From Gammaproteobacteria bacterium (GTDB taxonomy: Bacteria > Pseudomonadota > Gammaproteobacteria > Competibacterales > Competibacteraceae): a stretch of 22,567 nt of DNA. A program made the position numbers and the translations under genes. Position 1 is the first letter of the stretch. Each line of letters opens with the position of its first letter. Positions 1 through 7,200 of this stretch are shown piece by piece. Below the pieces are notes generated by a model. The model was not told the DNA's origin and ran no database searches. It saw only the letters and a program-made list of their open reading frames with translations. Where the stretch lies: assembly GCA_003562535.1 (NCBI GenBank), contig PWUP01000340.1, positions 1 to 22,567 of the forward strand, given 5' to 3'.

Positions 1-288
1 AAACTGACGTGGGCTGGAACAGCCGAATTCTCGGGTTTGGTTATGGTGTTAGGTGGCCAAGTTGATTGGCAAGATGGTGGCAATAAAGGCATACAGGGTG
101 CTATGTATATTGCTCATATTACACAAGATGAAAACGGTAATTGGGTTTTTGGTCATGAAACGACTGAGGGGATAGAGTTTGCGGGTGGTGGCAACTCGAC
201 ATTAAAATTTGATAGGGATATTCTCAGGCAGGTAGCCGAGTCAGCCAGTCCTCGTGTGGTGAACTGGCGTGAAGTACAGAGGCCGTAG
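1..288 (+). CDS. PilX-like type IV pilus assembly protein, C-terminal end (5' truncated by window)
   Basis: The reading frame is open from base 1 and ends in TAG at 286-288, so only about 95 C-terminal residues are present. The internal ATG at 37 is probably not the real start. The pattern is hydrophobic GLVMVLGG, then a Gly/Asp/Asn-rich turn, then GAMYIAHI, then AGGGNSTLKFDRD, then a final PRVVNWRE. From memory this is the closing pattern of PilX-like minor pilus proteins, many of which end in GGGNS, a Tyr/Phe-Asp strand and PPRV-WRE. If so, the protein would be a periplasmic or pilus-tip component, and its N-terminal prepilin part lies outside the window. The gene converges on pgeF with only nine bases between the stops and no terminator hairpin. 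The family call rests on motif memory only. Confidence 0.55.
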   Translation, partial: KLTWAGTAEFSGLVMVLGGQVDWQDGGNKGIQGAMYIAHITQDENGNWVFGHETTEGIEFAGGGNSTLKFDRDILRQVAESASPRVVNWREVQRP

Positions 289-297
289 TGTCAGCCG

Positions 298-1050
298 CTA
301 TATACAGGTCGAATCATCAGGCTGAAGAGTTATAAAACTCGCTAAGCGGCCACTGTGCTGACCATCCCGCCGATAGGAAAAAAACCACTCAGGTTCACTG
401 AATGTGCAACGATCACCACCGTAAATGGCGGTGATGCCCAAACTGCGTAATTGCTGGCGGGCTAAGGCGTAGAGATCAGCCCACCAACGATCACCCTTAC
501 CGGGGCGAAAACAGTCGCTATGAGCGGGGTCTAAGGCCAAAAATGCCGCTCGTACCTCAGAGCCTACCTCAAAAGCCTCCACGCTGATGGCCGGCCCTAG
601 CCAAGCTAAGATATGCTGGGGAGGACAGGCCATCGCCTGCACCGTTGCGGGCAGAATACCCCGTACCAGACCACGCCAACCCGCATGGGCAGCCGCGACC
701 ACTGTCGCGGCTTGATCACAGAATAAAACGGGCAAACAATCGGCTGTTTGTACCACACACCCGCGCTGCGGCTGACGACTGTAGCACCCATCAGCCGCCA
801 CCGATTCGCTGAGGCTGGCCGCATCGACCACGGTAGCGCCATGAACTTGTTGTAGCCAAATCGGTGCGGTGAGCTCCAGCGCTTGATACACCCGCCGCCG
901 GTTTTCAGTGACCGCAGCAGGCAGATCACCGCCACCATAGTTGAGATTTAAGCTGGCATAGGCTCCCGTGCTCACACCACCTTGACGGGTGGTTGAGGCC
1001 GCTCGGACACGCGCTGGGGCAGGCCAATCAGGGATGATTAAAGACAGCAT
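298..1050 (-). CDS. pgeF: Peptidoglycan editing factor / multicopper-oxidase-fold purine nucleoside phosphorylase (YfiH/PgeF family)
   Basis: The product is 250 residues, normal for the family. Members are cytoplasmic zinc proteins with purine nucleoside phosphorylase/adenosine deaminase activity. In E. coli the protein was also shown to prevent L-Ser misincorporation into the peptidoglycan stem peptide. The metal-site residues are visible: His70 in QQVHG, Cys105 in QTADCLPV and His122 in AAAHAGWRG. The Cys-His spacing of 17 matches the family, and a GPAI motif follows at 152-155. The ATG start is preceded by AGGA nine bases upstream. The start lies inside lipB, giving a 13-base overlap that suggests translational coupling. 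A peptidoglycan quality-control role suits its place at the end of a cell-wall gene run, where lipA would often be found. Confidence 0.93.
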   Translation of the reverse strand: MLSLIIPDWPAPARVRAASTTRQGGVSTGAYASLNLNYGGGDLPAAVTENRRRVYQALELTAPIWLQQVHGATVVDAASLSESVAADGCYSRQPQRGCVVQTADCLPVLFCDQAATVVAAAHAGWRGLVRGILPATVQAMACPPQHILAWLGPAISVEAFEVGSEVRAAFLALDPAHSDCFRPGKGDRWWADLYALARQQLRSLGITAIYGGDRCTFSEPEWFFSYRRDGQHSGRLASFITLQPDDSTCI

Positions 1051-1700
1051 GGACTCTCATCCTGATCAATGTATTGGATATCGACATAGCCGAATGCCTG
1101 ACACAGCAGCGGCAACACTTCTTCAGCGGCGGCTGTTGGGGTGGTGGCTCCCCCTAAATCGCTCACTTGGGTGATGGGTAGCCCAGCAAAACCACACGGA
1201 TTAATGCGTTGGAAGGGGCTGAGATCCATCGCAATATTAATGCTCAAACCGTGGTAACAGCAACCGCGCCGAACTCGCAGCCCTAAGGAGGCGAGTTTAG
1301 CGCCGCTGGCCGTGTACACTCCCGGCGCTTGCCGATTACCCTGAGCCATAATCCCATAATGCTCTAGCCAGTCGATGACGACACGCTCTAAACGGCATAC
1401 CAACTCGCGCACCCCGAGATCATGGCGGCGTAAATCAAAGAGACAATACACCACTAACTGCCCCGGCCCGTGATAGGTCACCTGACCGCCGCGATCGGTG
1501 TGAATGATGGGGATATCCCCGGGTGCCAGCACATGCTCGGCCCGACCGCTTAACCCTTGGGTGAACACTGGGTGGTGCTGTAACAGCCAGCACTCATCCA
1601 CAGTGTCAGCGCTACGCTGTTGAGTAAACCCCTGCATTGCGGCCAGCACTGGGGCGTAATCACAGACCCCGAAACGCCGCACAATCAGTGCTGCACTCAC
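1038..1700 (-). CDS. lipB: Octanoyl-[acyl-carrier-protein]:protein N-octanoyltransferase
   Basis: LipB transfers octanoate from acyl-ACP to lipoyl domains of 2-oxoacid dehydrogenases and the glycine cleavage H protein, the first step of lipoate synthesis. The product is 220 residues with the family motif RGGQVTYHGPGQLV at 70-83. The catalytic pair is Lys135 in SGAKLASLG and Cys169 in NPCGF, at the same numbers as in the E. coli enzyme. The start is GTG at 1700 and overlaps the ybeD stop in a four-base GTGA, so translation is probably coupled. The ybeD-lipB order is widespread in Gammaproteobacteria. The usual next gene, lipA (lipoyl synthase), is not present here; pgeF overlaps the 3' end instead. 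Confidence 0.96.
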   Translation of the reverse strand: MSAALIVRRFGVCDYAPVLAAMQGFTQQRSADTVDECWLLQHHPVFTQGLSGRAEHVLAPGDIPIIHTDRGGQVTYHGPGQLVVYCLFDLRRHDLGVRELVCRLERVVIDWLEHYGIMAQGNRQAPGVYTASGAKLASLGLRVRRGCCYHGLSINIAMDLSPFQRINPCGFAGLPITQVSDLGGATTPTAAAEEVLPLLCQAFGYVDIQYIDQDESPCCL

Positions 1701-1975
1701 AACGCCATGATCACCTTAGGGTGATGACTCAGGGCGTGGTAAATCGCATCCATTTGTTCGCGGCTGTGTGCGGTAATCTTCACAGTGACCGAGACATAGC
1801 GGCCATTGCGGCTGCTGCGGGTGGACACTTGATGGGGTTGAATGCCTGGAGAATAAGGCTCGATCAAGGCCACAACCACATCGGCAAAGCTAGGGATTTC
1901 ACCGATGGCCTTGATCGAGAATGCGCAGGGGAACTGCAGCAAGGCTTGCGATTCTGACGGCGCTGTGTTCACCAT
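1697..1975 (-). CDS. ybeD: YbeD/DUF493 family protein
   Basis: This is a small 92-residue protein of the DUF493 (UPF0250) family, which typically sits directly upstream of lipB. Recognisable features are the N-terminal FPCAFSIKAIG strand and the SRNGRYVSVTVKI segment. The latter belongs to an ACT-like ferredoxin fold, and small-molecule regulation is a guess from that fold. The molecular function is not known to me; the constant link to lipB suggests a role around lipoate metabolism. The gene overlaps the aminotransferase upstream by 7 bases and lipB downstream by 4 bases. No membrane segment or signal peptide is visible. Confidence 0.92.
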   Translation of the reverse strand: MVNTAPSESQALLQFPCAFSIKAIGEIPSFADVVVALIEPYSPGIQPHQVSTRSSRNGRYVSVTVKITAHSREQMDAIYHALSHHPKVIMAL

Positions 1976-2829
1976 GCCGATCCGCAGACCTCACGCTTAT
2001 GCGCCTGAAATAACGTCCACATCTGTTGCCACACTGGCCCTGGTTGCCCTGAACCGACGGGGCGCCCATCAACACGGGTGATCGGTAACACATCTTTGGT
2101 GCTGCTGCTGAGCCAGATCTCGTCCGCGCTGCTCAGCCGCACGGCAGGCAGTTCGACCTCATGGCAGGGTAGGCCCGCCGCTTGGGCTAATTCCAGAATC
2201 ACGCTGCGGGTAATACCGTGCAAGATGCGCCAATCGGCCGGTGGGGTATAGAGAGCGCCGTCGCGAATCAGATAGACATTACCCGCCGAGGTTTCAGTGA
2301 GCATGCCATCACGGATCATGATGGCGTCCTCGGCCCCCTCAGCAATCGCTTGCTGGCGCGCTAACACATTCGCCAGTAAGGCCACACTCTTGATATGACA
2401 CAACGACCAGCGGTTATCGGGTACGGTGATGGCCCTCAAACCTTGGTTCAGTACCGTCTCCGTCGGCGGCTTCAGGGGTTTGGCCATGGCAAACACCGTA
2501 GGCGACACCGGCTCTACGGGAAATCCATGATCGCGCCCACTGGGTGCGCCGCGAGTGACTTGTAAATACACGTACTGCTCGCCGCCGCCATTGCGCTCAA
2601 CCAGCTCCGTCATGATGGCAGCCCAATCGTGCTCGACCGCCAGCTTAATGGCTTCAAGACTGCGCCGCAGCCGTTGGACATGCGGTTCTAAGCGGAATAA
2701 CTGACCATTGTAGGCCGGAACCACTTCGTAAACGCCATCGGCAAACAAAAAACCGCGATCTAATGGTGATAGATGCACCGCATCCAATGGCAGAAACTCA
2801 CCGTTAAAATAGGCGATAGAATGGGTCAT
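1969..2829 (-). CDS. dat: D-amino acid aminotransferase (PLP fold type IV, class IV aminotransferase)
   Basis: This is a pyridoxal-phosphate enzyme expected to interconvert D-alanine and D-glutamate with their 2-oxo acids. The opening IAYFNGEFLPL and GFLFADGVYEVV are typical of D-amino acid aminotransferases. The PLP lysine is Lys147 in HIKSVALL. The PLP-ring partner is Glu179 in LTETSAGN; the 32-residue spacing matches the Bacillus enzyme. I place the start at ATG 2829 (286 residues). The in-frame GTG at 2841 would lie within the Shine-Dalgarno GAGGTG that sits nine bases before this ATG. The gene lies between dacA and ybeD; D-amino acid supply fits the surrounding peptidoglycan genes. A branched-chain aminotransferase of the same fold is the main alternative, but the N-terminal pattern argues against it. 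Confidence 0.9.
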   Translation of the reverse strand: MTHSIAYFNGEFLPLDAVHLSPLDRGFLFADGVYEVVPAYNGQLFRLEPHVQRLRRSLEAIKLAVEHDWAAIMTELVERNGGGEQYVYLQVTRGAPSGRDHGFPVEPVSPTVFAMAKPLKPPTETVLNQGLRAITVPDNRWSLCHIKSVALLANVLARQQAIAEGAEDAIMIRDGMLTETSAGNVYLIRDGALYTPPADWRILHGITRSVILELAQAAGLPCHEVELPAVRLSSADEIWLSSSTKDVLPITRVDGRPVGSGQPGPVWQQMWTLFQAHKREVCGSAW

Positions 2830-2842
2830 CAATAGATACACC

Positions 2843-3985
2843 TCAGTTAAATAAGCCGGTGACCGTTAATAACACGCGGTCGGTGAAACGTCCAAACCAC
2901 CCCCCCAAAGCAACATCTTGCAAGGCTACCAGCGGAATAGTAGCGATTTCTTGGTCATCCAGTCGAATCAACACCGAGCCGAAGGCATCACCACGAAATA
3001 CCGGCGCTTCGACCCGAGCATTAATCCGTAAGCCAGCGCGCATATCGTCGTAACGGCCTTTAGGCAGGGTGACGAAGGTATCCTCGATAAAGCCTAAAGG
3101 CAGCACACTCTTTTCCCCTTTCCATAATCGCACGTCAGTCAACACCTGCCCAGCCGTATACAGTTGATAGGTCTCAAAATGCCCAAAACCGTAATTCAGC
3201 AACTGTTGACTGGCTTCAAAGCGATCACTGACCCGCTCAGCCCCTAACACTACGGCAATAAGACGCCGATTATCGCGTTGCGCTGAAGACACTAAACAAT
3301 ACCCGGCACTGCTGGTGTGACCAGTTTTCATGCCGTCCACCGAAGGATCACGCCATAGCAAGCGATTACGATTGTGTTGTTCGATGTTGTTATAGGTGAA
3401 GCTGCGTTCAGAGTACAACTGATAGTACTCGGGAAATTCCCGAATCAAAGCACGGGCTAAAATGGCAATATCACTGGCCGTGGTGTAGTGCTGCGGATCG
3501 GGCAAACCCGTTGAATTGACAAAATGCGAGTCCTGCATCCCCAATTCGCTGGCCGTGGCATTCATCAGTTGCGCAAAAGCCGCTTCACTGCCGGCAATGT
3601 ATTCGGCCAAGGCCACAGTCGCATCATTACCGGATTGGATCACCACTCCGCGTAGCAAATCCTTGACACTGACTAAGGAGCCTACCTCAATGAACATGCG
3701 TGAGCCAATGGTTTGATAGGCATTACGGCTCACCGGCACCTGATCATCGAGACTTAATAGGCCATTGTCTAAGCGTTGGTAGAACAAATAGGCTGACATG
3801 ATCTTGGTAATGCTGGCGGGTTCTAATCGCTGCCGACTGTTATGCTCGCTGAGCACCCGACCACTGTGAAAATCAACCAGTATGTGACCACGCACCGGTA
3901 ACTCAGGTAGTTCAGGTACCATAGCCACCGCAGTTGATACCCATAAAGCCGCCACTAAACCCAGCACATGACTAAGCCGTTTCAT
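2843..3985 (-). CDS. dacA: Serine-type D-Ala-D-Ala carboxypeptidase (PBP5/PBP6 family)
   Basis: This periplasmic enzyme removes the terminal D-Ala from peptidoglycan pentapeptides and so limits cross-linking. It starts with a signal peptide of about 24 residues (basic start, hydrophobic core, AVA-type end). All three penicillin-binding motifs are present: Ser58-Ile-Thr-Lys61, Ser118-Gly-Asn120 and Lys220-Thr-Gly222. A beta-rich PBP5 C-terminal domain covers about 275-355, and an amphipathic anchor helix at about 361-380 ends in TGLFN. With ATG 3985 the length is 380 residues, normal for the family. The in-frame GTG codons at 3988 and 3994 are possible alternatives; the AGGA at 3997-4000 suits 3985 or 3988. 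The paralogue name (dacA versus dacC) cannot be settled from sequence alone. Confidence 0.95.
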   Translation of the reverse strand: MKRLSHVLGLVAALWVSTAVAMVPELPELPVRGHILVDFHSGRVLSEHNSRQRLEPASITKIMSAYLFYQRLDNGLLSLDDQVPVSRNAYQTIGSRMFIEVGSLVSVKDLLRGVVIQSGNDATVALAEYIAGSEAAFAQLMNATASELGMQDSHFVNSTGLPDPQHYTTASDIAILARALIREFPEYYQLYSERSFTYNNIEQHNRNRLLWRDPSVDGMKTGHTSSAGYCLVSSAQRDNRRLIAVVLGAERVSDRFEASQQLLNYGFGHFETYQLYTAGQVLTDVRLWKGEKSVLPLGFIEDTFVTLPKGRYDDMRAGLRINARVEAPVFRGDAFGSVLIRLDDQEIATIPLVALQDVALGGWFGRFTDRVLLTVTGLFN

Positions 3986-4007
3986 CACAACCACAATCCT
4001 CTCGCCA

Positions 4008-4832
4008 TCAATCTTGAGTCAAAAAAATGGTGTCGATACCCAACTCCACCAAAGCCGGTCGCAGTCGATCAACCTCATCAGCACTTTGTAACGGACCAAT
4101 GCGCACACGGTACAAGGCATCCGTGCTGTTAGCGATTTGCACCCCGGGACCTAACTGCGCACTGAGGCGTTGGTACAGTTGCTCAGCCGCTTGGCGTTGA
4201 CTGAACGCCCCCACTTGTAGAAACGCCTGATCCTGACGGGTAGCGTCCACTTGTGCCGCCGCGATAGAGGCACTGGCCGCAAGTGGGGCGGCGTCCGCAT
4301 GAGCATTGGCATTCGGCTGATGCCAGGCCAGGGATTGATAGGGAGGCAGCGCCTTGACCTCAACCTGAGTCAGTCCTTCTTCCGTCATGCCTAAGCGCGA
4401 GGCGGCAGCATACGACAAGTCGATAATCCGCCCATCGACAAACGGCCCGCGATCATTAACCCGCACGATAATGCTGCGGCCATTATCCAAACGAGTCACT
4501 CGCACAAAGGTCGGAATGGGCAGGGTTTTGTGAGCAGCCGTCTGCGCGTACATATCATAGGGCACCCCACTTGAGGTCTGTTTGCCGTGGAATTTACGCC
4601 CATACCATGACGCTAAGCCCCGCTCTCGATAGCCTTGACTGGTACTGGCCACACGATACTCTTGCCCAAAAACATTGTAAATCATAGGATTGCCCAAGCG
4701 ACTGGGCGGCTCTGCAAAGGGTACGGGATCAGTCGCCGAGTGCGCTGCTAAGTCCGTCGGCGCTTCTGGGCTACGGACGCAGGCCGCTAACAGCAGCACC
4801 GCTATGAACAGGCTAAAACGTGATGTAAGCAT
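4008..4832 (-). CDS. rlpA: RlpA family septal-ring lipoprotein with SPOR domain
   Basis: RlpA proteins are outer-membrane lipoproteins; in Pseudomonas aeruginosa RlpA is a lytic transglycosylase acting on naked (stem-peptide-free) glycan at septa. Here residues 1-18 form a lipoprotein signal ending LLLAAC (Cys18 lipidated). Residues about 72-160 are the double-psi beta-barrel (ASWYGRKFHGK, TAAHKTLP, VRVNDRGPF). Residues about 203-274 are a SPOR domain that binds denuded glycan. His101 and Asp127 match the conserved active-site His and Asp, but the position 11 residues before the His, usually Glu in a SGE motif, is Val90. I chose ATG 4832 because it gives a normal lipoprotein signal. An upstream GTG at 4859 would add nine residues without a better ribosome site. 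Confidence 0.93.
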   Translation of the reverse strand: MLTSRFSLFIAVLLLAACVRSPEAPTDLAAHSATDPVPFAEPPSRLGNPMIYNVFGQEYRVASTSQGYRERGLASWYGRKFHGKQTSSGVPYDMYAQTAAHKTLPIPTFVRVTRLDNGRSIIVRVNDRGPFVDGRIIDLSYAAASRLGMTEEGLTQVEVKALPPYQSLAWHQPNANAHADAAPLAASASIAAAQVDATRQDQAFLQVGAFSQRQAAEQLYQRLSAQLGPGVQIANSTDALYRVRIGPLQSADEVDRLRPALVELGIDTIFLTQD

Positions 4833-4865
4833 ACGACACCATAACAAGGTGATAAGCACTACCGC

Positions 4866-6026
4866 TTAGCCTGAGTAGCCGCTACGAATCGCTTGGGCTA
4901 ATTCATAAACGGCCATGGCGTATAAACGACTGCGGTTATAGCGGGTAATCACATAGAAATTATTGAAGGTCAATTGATACCAAGTGCCCCACTGCGCCTC
5001 AAACGCTAACAGATTGGCGGCCAGCGACTCATCCAAACCGGCAACTTCAGGCCGCACCCCCTGAGCCTGCCACTCGCGCAGTGACTTTTGGGGGCGATTC
5101 AGACCATTACTGGTGAGATCAGCCGCTTGGGCATTGTCCAGCCGCGCATCAACCGTCACTCGTCCATCACGCTGCCAGCCGTGTTCGGCCAAATAACTGG
5201 CCACACTGCCAATGGCGTCCACGGGATTATTCCACAGATCACGGCGACCATCACCGCTAAAATCAATGGCATAAGCGCGATAACTGCTTGGCATGAATTG
5301 AGCTATACCCATTGCACCGGCATACGAGCCTTGCAAACTCAGAGGATCGATACGCTCTTCACGGGTCAATAATAAGTAATGTTCCAATTCACTGCGGAAG
5401 AAATCAGCGCGACGTGGAAAATCAAAGGCCAGTGTGGTCAACGCATCCATCACCGCATCCCGACCGGTAATCCGTCCATACCGGGTTTCAACACCGATGA
5501 TGGCCACGATAATCTCAGCCGGTACCCCATAGACTTGCTCAGCACGGGCTAAGGTATCCGCGTGCTCTCGCCAGAATGCCACACCACCGTCAATGCGTGG
5601 ACGATCCAGAAAAATAGCTCGATACTCATGCCACGCCAATACCCGCTCTGCAGGGCGAGTCATCCGCGCGATGATGTCGTCACGAAACTGTACTTGGGAA
5701 AACAAGTCCAGCAACTGGGCTTGATCAAAACCATGCTGGGCAACCATTTCATCGATAAATGCCCGCACTTCGGGGCGCCGTGCAGCACCGGCTACCGCCG
5801 TCGTATTCGCTGCTGCGGTTTGTATAGCTACCGCAGTATCTGCCGGCGGCGCGGCGGCCAGTGATTGTGACCGCTCTTGGGGTGCATCGGCATTGGGGCT
5901 ATCCGCCGCTGCCTGTGCTACCGCAAAATGCGGTTCTAAGGAACACGCGCTGAACAGCATCACTGTCAGCACGATTGAACTTACCCACCCGACTCTGCGG
6001 CCTGATAAACCAATGTAAGATGCCAT
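4866..6026 (-). CDS. mltB: Lytic murein transglycosylase B
   Basis: This outer-membrane lipoprotein cleaves the MurNAc-GlcNAc bond to form 1,6-anhydroMurNAc ends. The signal ends LFSAC with Cys28 as the lipidation site. Residues about 37-82 are a low-complexity Ala/Pro/Asp linker. The catalytic domain spans about 84-385 with the general acid Glu180 in GVETRYG, followed by AGAMGIAQFMPSSY at 236-249. A DFSGDGRRDLW loop at 255-265 resembles the EF-hand-like calcium site of E. coli Slt35. Length is 386 residues. The start ATG follows rodA by 13 bases, and the stop is 33 bases before the chosen rlpA start. Pairing with rlpA after rodA is the usual gammaproteobacterial order. Confidence 0.94.
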   Translation of the reverse strand: MASYIGLSGRRVGWVSSIVLTVMLFSACSLEPHFAVAQAAADSPNADAPQERSQSLAAAPPADTAVAIQTAAANTTAVAGAARRPEVRAFIDEMVAQHGFDQAQLLDLFSQVQFRDDIIARMTRPAERVLAWHEYRAIFLDRPRIDGGVAFWREHADTLARAEQVYGVPAEIIVAIIGVETRYGRITGRDAVMDALTTLAFDFPRRADFFRSELEHYLLLTREERIDPLSLQGSYAGAMGIAQFMPSSYRAYAIDFSGDGRRDLWNNPVDAIGSVASYLAEHGWQRDGRVTVDARLDNAQAADLTSNGLNRPQKSLREWQAQGVRPEVAGLDESLAANLLAFEAQWGTWYQLTFNNFYVITRYNRSRLYAMAVYELAQAIRSGYSG

Positions 6027-6039
6027 GATTAATTCCGAG

Positions 6040-7200
6040 TTAAGTCCGAAAACGGTGCGTCGCGATGTTCATCAGCATACCGAATCCCGCCATAATCGTC
6101 ACCAAAGCGGTACCTCCGTAGCTGACTAAAGGCAGGGGCAGGCCAACCACCGGCAGTAAGCCGCTGACCATTCCCATATTCACGAACACATAGATGAAAA
6201 ATATCATGATTAAACTGCCCGCCAGCAAGCGAGAATAGGTATTTTTCGCCCGCATAGCGATGAGTAAACCACGAATCACGAGAAATAAATACACGCCAAC
6301 AAGGATACACACTCCGATTAAGCCGAACTCCTCGGCAAATACTGCAAAAATAAAATCCGTTGAACTTTCAGGTAAAAACTCCAATTGTGATTGAGTCCCA
6401 TTGAGCCAGCCTTTGCCGTACAGCCCACCGGAACCAATGGCAATTTTAGACTGGATGATATTCCACCCAGCACCCAAGGGATCACTTTCGGGATGAAGAA
6501 ACGTCAATACCCGCTGGCGCTGGTAATCCCGCATCACCAATTGCCAAAACAAGGGAGCGATAGCCGCTAACAGGGCGGCTAACAGAGCAATTAAACGCCA
6601 ACTCACTCCCGCCAAGAACAACATCACCGCACCGGTCATGGCCACGAGCAAAGCCGTGCCCAAATCCGGTTGCTTCAGAATCAAGACCACCGGCAGCGCA
6701 ATAATCACTACCGACACGATTAAATAGGGCCAACGAGGCGGCAAGGGCTTACTGGTGAAGTACCAAGCCAGCATCATCGGCACGGCCAGTTTCATCAGCT
6801 CTGAGGGCTGAAACTGGACGATACCCAAATTTAACCACCGCTGCGCCCCTTGACGCACGGTACCAAACAGTAACACCGCAATCAGCAATCCAATCCCTGC
6901 CGCGTACAACCACGGCGTGAGTCGGCGTAAATAACGCAGCGGCACCTGCGCAACCGCCACCAGCACCATAAAACCTAAGCCCAAATGCGCGGCTTGCCGT
7001 AATACTAACTGCACATCTTGCTGGCTGCTGCTGTACAGCACGACCAGGCCGATCAGAGCAACACTCAGCAAGCCCAGCAGTAAAGGTGTGTCCAGATGCA
7101 GCCGCGCAAGGGGGTCCAGTGCAACCGGTGGATCAGGATCAATGGCACTGCGCTCATTGAGAAAGATCAGCGGTCTGCTCCCATAATCGGAAATACCCAT
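6040..7200 (-). CDS. rodA: Rod-shape SEDS peptidoglycan glycosyltransferase RodA
   Basis: RodA polymerises lipid II into glycan strands together with PBP2 during cell elongation. It is a polytopic SEDS protein; about ten hydrophobic segments are visible across 386 residues. Diagnostic motifs are QPSELMKLAVP at 131-141, WNIIQSKIAIGSGGLYGKGW at 246-265, LEFLPES-STDFIFAV at 273-287 with the likely catalytic Asp282, and GLPLPLVSYGGT at 353-364. The residue before Thr281 is Ser where E. coli RodA has His. I use ATG 7200; a TTG directly upstream is also in frame. The start lies inside mrdA, giving a 47-base overlap. This links production of the two partner enzymes. Confidence 0.96.
   Translation of the reverse strand: MGISDYGSRPLIFLNERSAIDPDPPVALDPLARLHLDTPLLLGLLSVALIGLVVLYSSSQQDVQLVLRQAAHLGLGFMVLVAVAQVPLRYLRRLTPWLYAAGIGLLIAVLLFGTVRQGAQRWLNLGIVQFQPSELMKLAVPMMLAWYFTSKPLPPRWPYLIVSVVIIALPVVLILKQPDLGTALLVAMTGAVMLFLAGVSWRLIALLAALLAAIAPLFWQLVMRDYQRQRVLTFLHPESDPLGAGWNIIQSKIAIGSGGLYGKGWLNGTQSQLEFLPESSTDFIFAVFAEEFGLIGVCILVGVYLFLVIRGLLIAMRAKNTYSRLLAGSLIMIFFIYVFVNMGMVSGLLPVVGLPLPLVSYGGTALVTIMAGFGMLMNIATHRFRT

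Noticed and set aside
606..938. A 110-codon minus-strand frame
   Set aside because: It is a second frame within pgeF, whose catalytic residues are intact in the other frame.
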